Positions 38,834 to 48,994 of a DNA stretch of 53,754 nt are shown here, in pieces. This DNA is from an uncultured Bacteroidales bacterium. Lineage in GTDB: Bacteria > Bacteroidota > Bacteroidia > Bacteroidales > UBA932. The first letter of the stretch is position 1; each line of letters opens with the position of its first letter. The position numbers and the translations under genes were made by a program. The stretch covers positions 1-53,754 of the forward strand of contig CAMVJR010000002.1 in assembly GCA_947167855.1 (NCBI GenBank), in the 5' to 3' direction. The notes under the pieces are model-generated. The model did not search any database, was not told where the DNA came from, and saw only the letters and a list, made by a program, of their open reading frames with translations.

Positions 38834-39675
38834 AAAAGATTATACTCAGTCTCCTGACCCTTGTCATCGGCCTGCCCCTGCTGGCCCAGGGCCAGGTGAG
38901 CACGCGCAAACACCGCCTGCTGGATTTCCCGGACAAAATGACCCAGGTAGTCCTGAGCGAGAACGAAGTCCTTTCGGCCGCCCTCCGGCAGGAAGTCATC
39001 AACGTCTGGACGGCTACCACGTTCGAGTTCTGCTCCCTGGAGCAGTTTGAGAAGCTCAAGACCAGTGACAAATACTACTTCCTCGTCCCCGTAGAAAGCC
39101 GTTTCAAAGGAGAGGAAGAGCCCGGCATCACCCTGCTGACCCTGGTGAAAGGCGGGGCTGAGGCAGCCAAGGGCATCGGAGAAATGCACGAGGTGGTGAG
39201 CCTCCCCATCTGCGCCGCCATGGGAAGCACCCAGAGGGACCTGGTCTACCTGGGAGCCCTGGTCCAGGCCATCCAGGACTACACCCTGGAAGCCATGAAG
39301 TCAGAGGCCGTGGCCTACAAGATGAGCACCTGGTTCAACGACGGTTTCAAAAAGACCGCCGAAGGCAAGGAAATCTATATCGCCCGGGGAGACCTGTCAT
39401 CGGCCTGCAGCAACAAAGAACTGGAGAAGCTCAAGGAGAACCCGCGCCTTCACCTGGTAGAGGCCCAGGAGGCCGATGAGGTATTCCAGCGCGGCACCTC
39501 GGATGCCCTGGTGGGCTACGTGATTGCGCCCCTCCTCCCGGGGCAGGGTTCCATCTGCTACAAGCTTTTCTTTGAGGCCGATACGCACCGCCTCTGCTAC
39601 CTGAAACGCCACAAGATCACGGACAAGAAGAGCGAGGGCTTCCTTCCCTCCGAACTCAAATCCCTGGGCAAATGA
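38830..39675 (+). CDS. Secreted conserved hypothetical protein
   Basis: Signal peptide MKKIILSLLTLVIGLPLLAQGQ; no family recognised. Confidence 0.6.
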   Translation: MKKIILSLLTLVIGLPLLAQGQVSTRKHRLLDFPDKMTQVVLSENEVLSAALRQEVINVWTATTFEFCSLEQFEKLKTSDKYYFLVPVESRFKGEEEPGITLLTLVKGGAEAAKGIGEMHEVVSLPICAAMGSTQRDLVYLGALVQAIQDYTLEAMKSEAVAYKMSTWFNDGFKKTAEGKEIYIARGDLSSACSNKELEKLKENPRLHLVEAQEADEVFQRGTSDALVGYVIAPLLPGQGSICYKLFFEADTHRLCYLKRHKITDKKSEGFLPSELKSLGK

Positions 39676-40310
39676 TTACCGGCACTTCCCCCCAAGGACT
39701 CCGCTACGCCGTACGCCAGAGCGGACGCTCCGTGGCGTATTGTGCCCTCACCATAGGCGCCGGCACCCGGGACGAAGCCCCCTTTCCCGCCGGTATCGCC
39801 CATTTTGTAGAGCATACCCTCTTCCGGGGCACCCGCCGCAAGAGCGCTTCCGTCATCTCCTCCTATCTGGAGCGCCTGGGCGGGGAACTCAACGCCTACA
39901 CCACCAAGGAAGAGATCGTGTTGCACGCCACCGTGCTCAAGGAAGACCTTCCCAAGGCCGCCCGGCTGCTCTTTGAACTGGCCACCGAATCCACCTTCCC
40001 GGACCGCGAAATAGAGACCGAGAGAGGCGTAGTTTTGGACGAGATCATCTCCTACAAGGACAACCCTGCCGAAGACGTCTACGACCGCTTTGAGAGCCTC
40101 CTCTTTGAAGGAAGCACGCTGGACCGCCCCATTCTGGGAACGCGGGCCTCGGTGAAGAAGATTACGCCGGAAATGCTGCGCCAGTTTGTGGCCCAGAAGT
40201 TCATTCCGGAAAAGATGGTATTCACGGTAGTGGCCGATATCCCCGAAAAGCAGCTGGAAAAGCGCGTTTTAAAACTCATAGACCATGTCTTTCCACAAAG
40301 TAGTAGATAA
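39672..40310 (+). CDS. M16-family peptidase, N-terminal catalytic half (HxxEH)
   Basis: GIAHFVEHTLFRGTRRKSASVISSYLERLGGELNAYTTKEE; stops at 40308-40310. Confidence 0.85.
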   Translation: MITGTSPQGLRYAVRQSGRSVAYCALTIGAGTRDEAPFPAGIAHFVEHTLFRGTRRKSASVISSYLERLGGELNAYTTKEEIVLHATVLKEDLPKAARLLFELATESTFPDREIETERGVVLDEIISYKDNPAEDVYDRFESLLFEGSTLDRPILGTRASVKKITPEMLRQFVAQKFIPEKMVFTVVADIPEKQLEKRVLKLIDHVFPQSSR

Positions 40311-40839
40311 GCGGCACCACGAGGTGAACGCCGTGGTGGGGTGCAAGGCGCCCTCCCTGTACGAAATGCCGGACCGACTGGTCTGCGCCATGCTGGCCAA
40401 CATCCTGGGCGGCCCCGCCTCCAACTCGCTCCTGAACGCAGAACTGAGAGAAAAGCACGGCTGGGTCTACGGCATCGAATGCTCCTACACCCAGTACGCC
40501 GACACCGGCATCCTGGCCATCACCTTTGGCTGCGACCGACCCAACCTGGACCAGTGCCTGAGCGCCATTGACAAGATTCTCAGGCGTCTGCGGGAAGTCC
40601 CCTTCACGGACCGCCAGGTCAAGGCCTACCGCAAACAGCTCCTGGGTCAGCTGGCCATCAGCTCCGAGGCCGGAGAAGCCCAGTGCCTCTCCATGGGCAA
40701 GAGCATGCTCTCCTGGGGAACCGTCCTCTCCCCCACCGAGACCCGCGCCAAGCTGGAAGCCATCACCCCCGCCGACTTACAAAAAATGGCCGAAAGGCTC
40801 TTCGCCCCCGACCAGCTCTCTTCTTTGGTTTACCTTTAG
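40285..40839 (+). CDS. M16-family peptidase, C-terminal half (separate +1 frame)
   Basis: LANILGGPASNSLLNAELREKHGWVYGIECSYTQYADTGILAITFG; overlaps ORF 39672-40310 by 26 nt. Confidence 0.82.
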   Translation: MSFHKVVDKRHHEVNAVVGCKAPSLYEMPDRLVCAMLANILGGPASNSLLNAELREKHGWVYGIECSYTQYADTGILAITFGCDRPNLDQCLSAIDKILRRLREVPFTDRQVKAYRKQLLGQLAISSEAGEAQCLSMGKSMLSWGTVLSPTETRAKLEAITPADLQKMAERLFAPDQLSSLVYL

Positions 40840-43034
40840 TTAGCGACTTCGCAGAGGAACTTAATTCTCACTAAGCGAATCTCGAGTTCTTCGTACTCGT
40901 CTTCCAGGGCGGCAATGGCGTCCGGGAGGGAATCTGAGGTGGCTTCCGTCTTGAACCAGGTGAAGATTTCCTCCACCACATCCGGATCCAGTTCTTCCTC
41001 AATATAGTAATTGATATTGATGCGAGTACCGGTGGCCACGATGGCCTCGATTTCCGTGAGGAGTTCTCCCATATCCAGACCGCGGGCCGATGCGATGTCT
41101 CCCAGATCCAGCTTGCGGTCTATGGCCTGGATGATATACACCTTGTTACCCGACTTGGGAGCCACGGAGCGGACCACGAAGTCGTCCGGCCGCTCTATCT
41201 CGTTCTCCTCCACGTACTTGGCAATGAGGTCCACAAAGGGTTTGCCAAACTTGTGGGCCTTGCCCTCTCCCACGCCCTGGCACTTCTCCGAGAGTTCCTT
41301 GAGGGTGAGCGGATACACGATGGTCATGTCTTCCAGAGCGGGATCAGAGAACACCACCCAGGGCTGCAGACGGAGCTTGCGGGCTACATCCTTGCGAAGG
41401 TCTTTGAGCATGGACAGCAGCACCGGGTCTCCCCCGCCGCCTCCGCGGACGGAGGCTCCGTCGTCATCATCATCGTCCACGCCTTCCGAGAACACGCGGT
41501 CTTCTACCATCAGGACCGTCTTGGGATTCTGGATAAATTCTTCTCCGGACTCGGTGACAAAGATGAGACCGTAATTCTCTATATCCTTATCCAGGTAATG
41601 CAGGATGAGCCCCTGGTGGATGACCGTGGACCAGAAGCGGACGTCGTGGTCTTTTCCGGCACCGAACAAGGGTAATTCATCGTGCCTGTAAGATTTGATC
41701 ATAGCGGTGGAAACACCGGCCAGGATGGCGGCCAGATGCTCCAGCTTGAAGCGTTCCGGCAGGGACTGGATCAGTTCGATCACCAGGCACAGCTCTTCCT
41801 TTCCGTCGAAGCGCTTCTTGGGATGGAGACAGTTGTCGCAGGCGCAGCAGTTGTCCGGGGTATAGTCTTCTCCAAAGTAATTGAGAAGGAGCTTGCGGCG
41901 GCACTGGCTGGATTCTGCGTAGGCTACCGTTTCGTTGAGCAGTTGCTTGCCAATCTCCTGCTCCGCGATGGGCTTACCCTGCATGAACTTCTCCAGCTTC
42001 TGGATGTCCTTGTAGCTGTAGTAGGTGATGCATCGGCCCTCCTGCCCGTCACGGCCGGCGCGGCCGGTTTCCTGGTAGTAGCCTTCTATGCTCTTGGGAA
42101 TATCGTAGTGGATGACGAAGCGGACGTCCGGCTTGTCAATGCCCATGCCGAAGGCGATGGTGGCCACAATGACGTCTATCTCCTCCATCAGGAACTTGTC
42201 CTGGTTTTCGGCCCTGGTTTTGGCGTCCAGGCCGGCGTGGTACGGCAGGGCCTTGATGCCGTTGATGGAGAGCATCTGGGCCATTTCCTCCACCTTCTTG
42301 CGGCTGAGGCAGTAGATAATGCCGCTCTTGCCGGGGTTCTGGCGGATGAAGCGGATGATGTCTTTCTCCGGCTCCACCTTGTCCCTTACTTCGTAATACA
42401 GGTTGGGCCGATTGAAGGAGGACTTGAACACCGTGGCGTCCTGGATGCGGAGGTTCTTGAGAATGTCGCTCTGCACTTTGGGCGTGGCGGTGGCCGTCAG
42501 GGCTATGATGGGAGCCAGCTGGATCTCTTCCACGATGGAGCGGATCTTGCGGTATTCCGGGCGGAAGTCGTGGCCCCATTCGGAGATACAGTGCGCCTCG
42601 TCCACGGCGTAGAAGGAGATCTTGACCTCACGCAGCAACGCTATATTCTCTTCCTTGGTGAGAGACTCCGGCGCCACGTACAGCAGTTTGGTCACACCGC
42701 GGCGGAGGTCTTCCTGGACCTCTGCCAGCTGGATGCGGTTCAGGGACGAATTGAGGAAGTGGGCTATTCCGGCCTCTCCGGCTTCGAAACCGCGGATGGC
42801 GTCTACCTGATTCTTCATAAGGGCGATGAGCGGCGAGATGACGATGGCCGTTCCTTCCATGATGAGAGCCGGAAGCTGATAGCACAGAGACTTGCCGCCT
42901 CCCGTGGGCATCAGCACAAAAGCGTTGTTGCCCGCGATAAGGTGCTTGATGATTTTCTCCTGGTCGCCTTTAAATGCGTCGTAACCGAAGAAGGTCTTCA
43001 GTTTTTCATGCAATATGACAGACTGGGCGTCCAT
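40836..43034 (-). CDS. recQ: ATP-dependent DNA helicase RecQ
   Basis: MPTGGGKSLCYQLPAL, VDEAHCISEWGHDFRPEY, QETGRAGRDGQEG, zinc-binding cysteines, HRDC-like C-terminus. Confidence 0.95.
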   Translation of the reverse strand: MDAQSVILHEKLKTFFGYDAFKGDQEKIIKHLIAGNNAFVLMPTGGGKSLCYQLPALIMEGTAIVISPLIALMKNQVDAIRGFEAGEAGIAHFLNSSLNRIQLAEVQEDLRRGVTKLLYVAPESLTKEENIALLREVKISFYAVDEAHCISEWGHDFRPEYRKIRSIVEEIQLAPIIALTATATPKVQSDILKNLRIQDATVFKSSFNRPNLYYEVRDKVEPEKDIIRFIRQNPGKSGIIYCLSRKKVEEMAQMLSINGIKALPYHAGLDAKTRAENQDKFLMEEIDVIVATIAFGMGIDKPDVRFVIHYDIPKSIEGYYQETGRAGRDGQEGRCITYYSYKDIQKLEKFMQGKPIAEQEIGKQLLNETVAYAESSQCRRKLLLNYFGEDYTPDNCCACDNCLHPKKRFDGKEELCLVIELIQSLPERFKLEHLAAILAGVSTAMIKSYRHDELPLFGAGKDHDVRFWSTVIHQGLILHYLDKDIENYGLIFVTESGEEFIQNPKTVLMVEDRVFSEGVDDDDDDGASVRGGGGGDPVLLSMLKDLRKDVARKLRLQPWVVFSDPALEDMTIVYPLTLKELSEKCQGVGEGKAHKFGKPFVDLIAKYVEENEIERPDDFVVRSVAPKSGNKVYIIQAIDRKLDLGDIASARGLDMGELLTEIEAIVATGTRININYYIEEELDPDVVEEIFTWFKTEATSDSLPDAIAALEDEYEELEIRLVRIKFLCEVAN

Positions 43035-43072
43035 TAGCTATCAGTTTTTTCGCTTGCTGGGGTTAAATATAA

Positions 43073-43080
43073 CAAATCTA
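43073..43080 (-). promoter_or_regulatory. Putative -7 element (TAGATTTG) for recQ
   Basis: caaatcta on + strand upstream of recQ. Confidence 0.45.
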
Positions 43081-43132
43081 AATCAAAAAAACAAACGATG
43101 GCGGAACCTTATGTAATCTGACAAAAAATGCG

Positions 43133-43140
43133 TATATTTG
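43133..43140 (+). promoter_or_regulatory. Putative -7 element (TATATTTG) for the FKBP gene
   Basis: TAnnTTTG match 57 nt before ATG 43198. Confidence 0.5.
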
Positions 43141-43197
43141 CAGGTTGAGCGCACGAACGCTCCCAAACTGATTTTTAAGTATCAAAAACATAAGAAA

Positions 43198-43965
43198 ATG
43201 AAACTTCAGAAAATTCTTCTCGCCGCTTCCGCCGCTTTGCTGGTGGTAGCTTGTGGCTCTCCCAAGGTGGAGGGTTCCAAGGCTGTTCAGTCCCTCCTCC
43301 CTTCCAAAGGTGAGGTAGACTCCACTTCCTATCTCCTGGGTGTCAACTTCGGTCTGGTCATTACCCAGAACGGTTTCGGTGACCTCAACATGTCCCAGGT
43401 TGAAAAGGGTATGAAAGACGCCCTCAACGCCAAGGAAGGCCAGCCCATGGACTCCGCTTTCGTAAAGCAGTTCAAGATTGACCCCAACACCATGAACGAG
43501 GTCATCAACGGTTACCTCCAGAAGCGTACCGCTTACGAAGGCGCCCTCAACAAGGAAAAGGGTGACAAGTTCCGCAAGGAATTCGCCGTCAAGAACAGCG
43601 CCGACTCCACCGCCTCCGGTATCGTTTACCTGATCCAGGATTCCGGTAGCGACGTGCGCGCCACCGACGACCGCGACACCGTGAAGGTGAACTATCGTGG
43701 CACCACCATCGACGGCAAGGAGTTCGACAAGAACGAAGGCATCGAGTTCCCCCTCAACCGCGTGATCCGCGGATGGACCGAGGGCATGAAGCTCATCGGT
43801 GAAGGTGGCAAGATCACCCTCGTGATCCCCGCCAACCTCGCTTATGGCGAGCGTGGACCCCGTGAGATCGGTTCCAACTCCACCCTCATCTTCGACGTAG
43901 ACCTCCTGGAGGTTCACCCCTACAAGGAGCCCGTTGCAGAGCCCGTTAAGGCCATCAAGAAGTAA
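43198..43965 (+). CDS. FKBP-type peptidyl-prolyl isomerase lipoprotein
   Basis: Lipobox ALLVVACGS; VNYRGTTIDGKEFDKN...IRGWTEGMKLIGEGGKITLVIPANLAYGERGP. Confidence 0.93.
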   Translation: MKLQKILLAASAALLVVACGSPKVEGSKAVQSLLPSKGEVDSTSYLLGVNFGLVITQNGFGDLNMSQVEKGMKDALNAKEGQPMDSAFVKQFKIDPNTMNEVINGYLQKRTAYEGALNKEKGDKFRKEFAVKNSADSTASGIVYLIQDSGSDVRATDDRDTVKVNYRGTTIDGKEFDKNEGIEFPLNRVIRGWTEGMKLIGEGGKITLVIPANLAYGERGPREIGSNSTLIFDVDLLEVHPYKEPVAEPVKAIKK

Positions 43966-43970
43966 GAAAG

Positions 43971-44369
43971 ATGGCACTGGAACTGGAAGGCACCCTTCGG
44001 CAGAAGCTGGGCGTACAGTCCGGCACGTCGGCCCGCGGCCCCTGGGCCAAGCAGGAATTCATCGTGGAGTTCCCGGACGGGAATTTCACGTCCCAGGCCT
44101 GCTTCACCGCATGGGGACAGGATAAAGTGGCCGAACTGGACAAGTACCAGGTGGGAGACCGCGTAAAGGTTTCCTTCAACCTCAAGAGCCGTGAATTCAA
44201 CGGCCGCTGGTACAACGACCTCCAAATCTGGCGCATCGCCCCGGCCGGAGAAGCCCAGCCCGCCGCTGCGGCTCCCGCCTATGCACCGGCACCGGCGCCC
44301 ATGGCCCCGGCACCCACTTTGGACGACATGCCAGCCGACAGCGGTCCCGAAGACGACCTCCCCTTCTAA
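43971..44369 (+). CDS. DUF3127 family protein
   Basis: GTSARGPWAKQEFIVEFPDGNFTSQACFTAWGQDKVAEL...VKVSFNLKSREFNGRWYNDLQIWRI. Confidence 0.75.
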   Translation: MALELEGTLRQKLGVQSGTSARGPWAKQEFIVEFPDGNFTSQACFTAWGQDKVAELDKYQVGDRVKVSFNLKSREFNGRWYNDLQIWRIAPAGEAQPAAAAPAYAPAPAPMAPAPTLDDMPADSGPEDDLPF

Positions 44370-44374
44370 GCACT

Positions 44375-44406
44375 AAAAAACCTTCGGCTTTTCCCGAAGG
44401 TTTTTT
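44375..44406. terminator. Bidirectional intrinsic terminator
   Basis: AAAAAA CCTTCGG cttttc CCGAAGG TTTTTT. Confidence 0.9.
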
Positions 44407-44407
44407 G

Positions 44408-44415
44408 TATCTTTG
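44408..44415 (+). promoter_or_regulatory. Putative -7 element (TATCTTTG) immediately after the terminator
   Basis: TAnnTTTG match, 6 nt before ATG 44422. Confidence 0.5.
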
Positions 44416-44421
44416 CGAACT

Positions 44422-44709
44422 ATGACAAATATCAGTTTTAACAATAGATGGGTGCGGATGGTGAAAGACATCCTGTTTGCCGCCATTGGCGCCTGGCTGG
44501 TCTGGCGGGGAGGTTTCTTTGCCACCATGCTGGGCGTGTTCGCCCTGCTCTGGTACGGCCGTGACGCCTGGTACCAGATCAAGGTCCTGTGGCAGGAAAA
44601 ACACTATGTGCCCGAGGACAGCCCCATCTCCCGTCCCACCACAACGCCCGACGACGGCAAGATCACCGTAACCCAGGACGCCAAAGAGGTGGAATACGAA
44701 AAGGAATAA
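44422..44709 (+). CDS. Small membrane protein, unknown function
   Basis: MTNISFNNRWVRMVKDILFAAIGAWLVWRGGFFATMLGVFALLWYGRDAWYQ. Confidence 0.65.
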   Translation: MTNISFNNRWVRMVKDILFAAIGAWLVWRGGFFATMLGVFALLWYGRDAWYQIKVLWQEKHYVPEDSPISRPTTTPDDGKITVTQDAKEVEYEKE

Positions 44710-44712
44710 CCC

Positions 44713-46683
44713 ATGATTCCGCAGGAGACAGTTGACCTCATCCTTGACACCGCCCGGGTAGAAGAGGTGGTGGGAGACTACGTGACGCTCAAGCGCCGCG
44801 GCGCCTCCCTGTGGGCCTGCTGTCCCTTCCACAACGAGAAAACCCCGTCCTTTGCCGTAACGCCCTCCAAAGGCATCTACAAATGCTTTGGCTGCGGCAA
44901 GTCCGGCAGTGCCGTGGGCTTTGTCATGGATTACGAACACATGACGTATCCGGAAGCCCTGCGCTACCTGGCCAAGAAATACAACATCGAAGTCAAGGAA
45001 GAGGAAGAAACGGCCGAACAGATAGCCGCCCGCCAGCGCAGCGAAAGCCTGATGGCGGCCTCGGAGTTTGCCTTCAACTTCTTCAAGGAGCAGCTGAAGG
45101 AGCCGGAAGGAAAAGCCATCGGCTACCAGTACTTCCGCACGCGCGGCCTGCTGCCGGAGACCATCGAGAAATACGGCCTGGGCTGGGCTCCCAAGTCCAA
45201 GGAGGCCTTTACCAAGGCCGCCAAGGAAGCCGGCTACAAAGACGAATACCTCCTGGAAACCGGCCTTTGCAGCCAGTGGGAAGACGGCTCCCTCCACGAC
45301 CGCTTCTACGACCGCGTCATCTTCCCCATCCACTCGGTGAGCGGACGCGTGATCGCCTTTGGCGGCCGCACTCTCCTCAAGGAGAAGAGCGACAAGATTG
45401 CCAAATACGTCAACTCCAAGGAAAGCGAGATTTACGTCAAGTCCCGTTCCTTGTACGGCATCTGGTTCGCCAAGAACGAGATGGCCAAACAGGACCGCTG
45501 CTACCTCATGGAAGGCTACCTGGACGTGCTGTCCATGCACCAGGCGGGCATCCTCAACTGCGTGGCTTCCAGCGGCACTTCCCTCACGGAGGAGCAGATC
45601 CGCATCATCAAGAAGTTCACGGAGAACGTCACCATCATGTACGACGGAGACGCCGCCGGCCTGCACGCCGCCATCCGAGCCATCGGCATGATTCTCAAGG
45701 AAGGCATGAACCCCCGCGTGGTTTTCCTGCCGGACGGGGACGATCCAGACTCCTTCTCCCAGAAACACACTCTGGAAGAGATCCAGGACTATATCCGGGA
45801 AAACGAACAGGACGGCATCGCCTTCAAGACCAACCTCCTTCTGGGAGAAGCCGGAGACGACCCCCTCAAGAAGGCCAACCTCATCAACGAGATTGCCGAT
45901 ACGGTGGCCGATATCCCCGACGCCATCAAGCGCCAGGTCTACGTGGACACCGTAGCCCGCCGCTTTGAAATAGAAAGTGATATCATCCAGGACCGCGTCC
46001 GGAAGACCCGGGAGAGAATGCGCCAGGAAGAGCCCCGGGGCCGGAGGGATCCGGAAAGAAGGGAAGAAGCCCCTGTGGCTGCCGCCCCCCGGGAGCAGGA
46101 GCCTGTCACCCGTGCCATCCAGACGGAAGAAAGCATCCTGAGGCCTTCCGAGCGGGAGCTGCTGGGCTTTATCCTCCGCTATGGCCGCACGCCCCTGCAG
46201 TTTGAAACCGATTCTGAGTTCTACAACCCGGAAGGCTCCCAAACCGTGGCAGACTTCATAGACGCCGCCCTTGCGTCCGACAACATCCACTTTGGCAACA
46301 AGGCCTACGAGGCCACGTACAACGCCTACTTCGGCCTGTACGACCAGGGCCTGGAGCAGGATGCCATTGTCATGGCCCTCCTCAACGGAGAAGACCGCAC
46401 GGTGGCAGACGTGGCCGCAGACCTGTCGTCGGAGAAATACGAACTCACCGTCCATAACTTTACGGACGCCCTTACCACCACGGATTCCTGGCTGGTGACC
46501 TATGTCCCCAAAGCCATCCTGGCGTACCACGACAAAAGAATCCAGGCCCAACAGGCCGATATTTCCCGGAAACTGAAAGTCGGGGTCAGCACGGAAGAGG
46601 CCGTTCAGTTGATGACGCGCCTCACCCGCCTCAACGAATTAAAAAAGACCATCAATATCAAACTTGGAAGACTGAAGAAATGA
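44713..46683 (+). CDS. dnaG: DNA primase
   Basis: [87 protein letters not shown]. Confidence 0.96.
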   Translation: MIPQETVDLILDTARVEEVVGDYVTLKRRGASLWACCPFHNEKTPSFAVTPSKGIYKCFGCGKSGSAVGFVMDYEHMTYPEALRYLAKKYNIEVKEEEETAEQIAARQRSESLMAASEFAFNFFKEQLKEPEGKAIGYQYFRTRGLLPETIEKYGLGWAPKSKEAFTKAAKEAGYKDEYLLETGLCSQWEDGSLHDRFYDRVIFPIHSVSGRVIAFGGRTLLKEKSDKIAKYVNSKESEIYVKSRSLYGIWFAKNEMAKQDRCYLMEGYLDVLSMHQAGILNCVASSGTSLTEEQIRIIKKFTENVTIMYDGDAAGLHAAIRAIGMILKEGMNPRVVFLPDGDDPDSFSQKHTLEEIQDYIRENEQDGIAFKTNLLLGEAGDDPLKKANLINEIADTVADIPDAIKRQVYVDTVARRFEIESDIIQDRVRKTRERMRQEEPRGRRDPERREEAPVAAAPREQEPVTRAIQTEESILRPSERELLGFILRYGRTPLQFETDSEFYNPEGSQTVADFIDAALASDNIHFGNKAYEATYNAYFGLYDQGLEQDAIVMALLNGEDRTVADVAADLSSEKYELTVHNFTDALTTTDSWLVTYVPKAILAYHDKRIQAQQADISRKLKVGVSTEEAVQLMTRLTRLNELKKTINIKLGRLKK

Positions 46684-48863
46684 GCTACAAGAGAACCCTT
46701 GTGACCTGCGCGCTTCCTTACGCCAACGGTCCCGTCCATATCGGCCACCTGGCCGGTGCATACATTCCCGGAGACATCTATGTCCGCTACCTCCGCATGC
46801 GGGGAGAGGATGTAGTCTTTGTCTGCGGCTCCGACGAGCACGGCGTGCCCATTACCATCAAGGCACGGAAAGAGGGAGTAACCCCGCAGGACATTGTAGA
46901 CCGTTACCATAAGGTGATGAAAGACGCCTTCACCGGCCTGGGAATCAACTTTGACATCTATTCCCGCACGTCATCGGCCGTGCACGAGAAGAACGCATCC
47001 AAGTTCTTCCGCAAGCTCTACGACCAGGACAACTTCATTACCCAGGAGAGCGAACAGCTCTACGACGAGGAAGCCAAGATGTTCCTCACGGACCGCCTCA
47101 TTGAGGGAACTTGCCCCAAGTGCGGCAACCCCCACGCCTACGGAGACCAGTGCGAGAAGTGCGGCAGCACCCTGAGCCCCGAGGAGCTCATAGACCCTAA
47201 GTCCAAGCTCTCCGGCTCCACGCCCGTGAAGAAAAAGACCAAACACTGGTACCTGCCCCTGAACCAGTACGAGCCCTGGCTCCGTGACTGGATCCTGGAA
47301 CAGCACAAGGAATGGAAGACCAATGTGTACGGCCAGTGCAAGAGCTGGCTGGACAGCGGCCTGCAGCCCCGTGCCGTTACCCGTGACCTGGACTGGGGTG
47401 TGCCCGTGCCCGTAGATGGCGCAGAGGGCAAGGTGCTATACGTCTGGTTTGACGCTCCCATCGGCTACATCTCCAACACCCAGGAGCTGCTGCCCCAGAG
47501 CTGGGAGAAATGGTGGAAGGACCCCGAGACCAAGCTGGTGCATTTTATTGGCAAGGATAACATCGTGTTCCACTGCATTGTGTTCCCGTCCATGCTCAAG
47601 GCCGAAGGCACCTACATCCTCCCGGACAACGTGCCCTCCAACGAGTTCCTCAACCTGGAAGGAGACAAGATTTCCACATCCCGCAACTGGGCCGTGTGGG
47701 TACACGAATACGAGGAGCAGTTCCCCGGCTGCGAGGACGTTCTGCGTTACGTACTCACCGCCAACGCCCCCGAGACCAAGGACAACGACTTTACCTGGAA
47801 AGACTTCCAGAGCCGCAACAACAGCGAGCTGCTGGCCGTCTTTGGCAACTTCGTCAACCGTGCCGTGGTGCTTACGCACAAGTACTTTGGCGGCGCCGTT
47901 CCGGAGAACAAGAAGCCGGAAGCCATCGATAGGGAAACCCTGGAGTCCCTCAAACCCTGCAAGGAAGCCCTGGAGAAATACATCGAAACCTACCACTTCC
48001 GCGAGGCCCTCAAGGAAGCCATGAACATGGCCCGTATCGGCAACAAGTACATCTCAGACATGGAGCCCTGGAAGGTGGCCAAGGAAGACCTGGACCGCAC
48101 CGCCAGCATCCTGTACACCTGCCTGCAGATCTGTGCCGACCTGGCCATCGCCTTCGAGCCCTTCACGCCCTTCAGCGCCCAGAAGCTCCGCGACATCCTT
48201 CGCGTAGGCATCAACGCCGGAACCGACCACCGCGCCGGAGAAGGCACCCCCACCGTGAACTTCTACAAGGCCGATGAAGGCAAGGCCGTGCACACCCGTG
48301 CCGCCTCTGCCCCGGCCCCGACCGGGGAACTGGTTCTGAATTGGAACATGTTGGGCCAGGCCGAACTCCTTCCCGCCGGCCATCAGCTGGGAGAAGCCGT
48401 GCTGCTGTTCCGCAAGATTGAAGACGCCGAGGTAGACGCCCAGATTGCCCGCCTCCAGGCCATCAAGGCCGAAAGGGAGGCTGCCGAGGCCGCCAAGGCC
48501 GCTGAGGAAGCCGCCAAGAAAGTGGAGCCCCAGAAGGCCGAAGTCACCTTCGAGCAGTTTGGCGCCATGGACATCCGCACCGCCACCGTGCTGGCCGCCG
48601 AGCGCGTTCCCAAGACGGACAAGCTCCTCAAGCTTACCATCGACACGGGCATTGACCAGCGCACCATCGTTTCCGGTATTGCCGAATACTACAGCCCGGA
48701 AGACATGCTGGGCAAGCAGATCTGCATCCTCGCGAACCTCGCTCCGCGCGTGATCCGCGGCATCGAGTCCAAGGGCATGATCCTCATGGCCAAGCAGGGA
48801 GACGGCAAGATGCGCTTCATCACGCCCCAGGAGGTCGTGACCAACGGCGCTCAGATAGGCTAG
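46680..48863 (+). CDS. metG: Methionyl-tRNA synthetase with C-terminal tRNA-binding domain
   Basis: [30 protein letters not shown]-terminal [32 protein letters not shown]. Confidence 0.96.
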   Translation: MSYKRTLVTCALPYANGPVHIGHLAGAYIPGDIYVRYLRMRGEDVVFVCGSDEHGVPITIKARKEGVTPQDIVDRYHKVMKDAFTGLGINFDIYSRTSSAVHEKNASKFFRKLYDQDNFITQESEQLYDEEAKMFLTDRLIEGTCPKCGNPHAYGDQCEKCGSTLSPEELIDPKSKLSGSTPVKKKTKHWYLPLNQYEPWLRDWILEQHKEWKTNVYGQCKSWLDSGLQPRAVTRDLDWGVPVPVDGAEGKVLYVWFDAPIGYISNTQELLPQSWEKWWKDPETKLVHFIGKDNIVFHCIVFPSMLKAEGTYILPDNVPSNEFLNLEGDKISTSRNWAVWVHEYEEQFPGCEDVLRYVLTANAPETKDNDFTWKDFQSRNNSELLAVFGNFVNRAVVLTHKYFGGAVPENKKPEAIDRETLESLKPCKEALEKYIETYHFREALKEAMNMARIGNKYISDMEPWKVAKEDLDRTASILYTCLQICADLAIAFEPFTPFSAQKLRDILRVGINAGTDHRAGEGTPTVNFYKADEGKAVHTRAASAPAPTGELVLNWNMLGQAELLPAGHQLGEAVLLFRKIEDAEVDAQIARLQAIKAEREAAEAAKAAEEAAKKVEPQKAEVTFEQFGAMDIRTATVLAAERVPKTDKLLKLTIDTGIDQRTIVSGIAEYYSPEDMLGKQICILANLAPRVIRGIESKGMILMAKQGDGKMRFITPQEVVTNGAQIG

Positions 48864-48929
48864 ACGTTCCCCCTCCGTGCGCAACTTTTAAGGAATTGAC
48901 AGTTCCGCGCAGGTAGTTTTATAAGAATT

Positions 48930-48974
48930 GTAACTGGTCCCAGTCCGATTTTATCGTACATTTGGACCAGTTAC
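48930..48974. repeat. 11-bp perfect inverted repeat GTAACTGGTCC-N23-GGACCAGTTAC followed by T8
   Basis: Arms 48930-48940 and 48964-48974; next bases tttttttt. Confidence 0.9.
48957..48964 (+). promoter_or_regulatory. Putative -7 element (TACATTTG) lying in the inverted-repeat spacer
   Basis: TAnnTTTG match 30 nt before ATG 48995. Confidence 0.5.
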
Positions 48975-48994
48975 TTTTTTTTAACACTACTGCC

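Noticed and set aside
40268-40274. Canonical -1 slippery heptamer T-TTA-AAA in the M16 N-terminal ORF
   Set aside because: A -1 shift enters the wrong frame; the second half needs +1 (or -2), and its frame is closed upstream at 40279.
44197-46551. 784-aa minus-strand ORF antisense to dnaG
   Set aside because: Shadow ORF; dnaG is unambiguous on the other strand.
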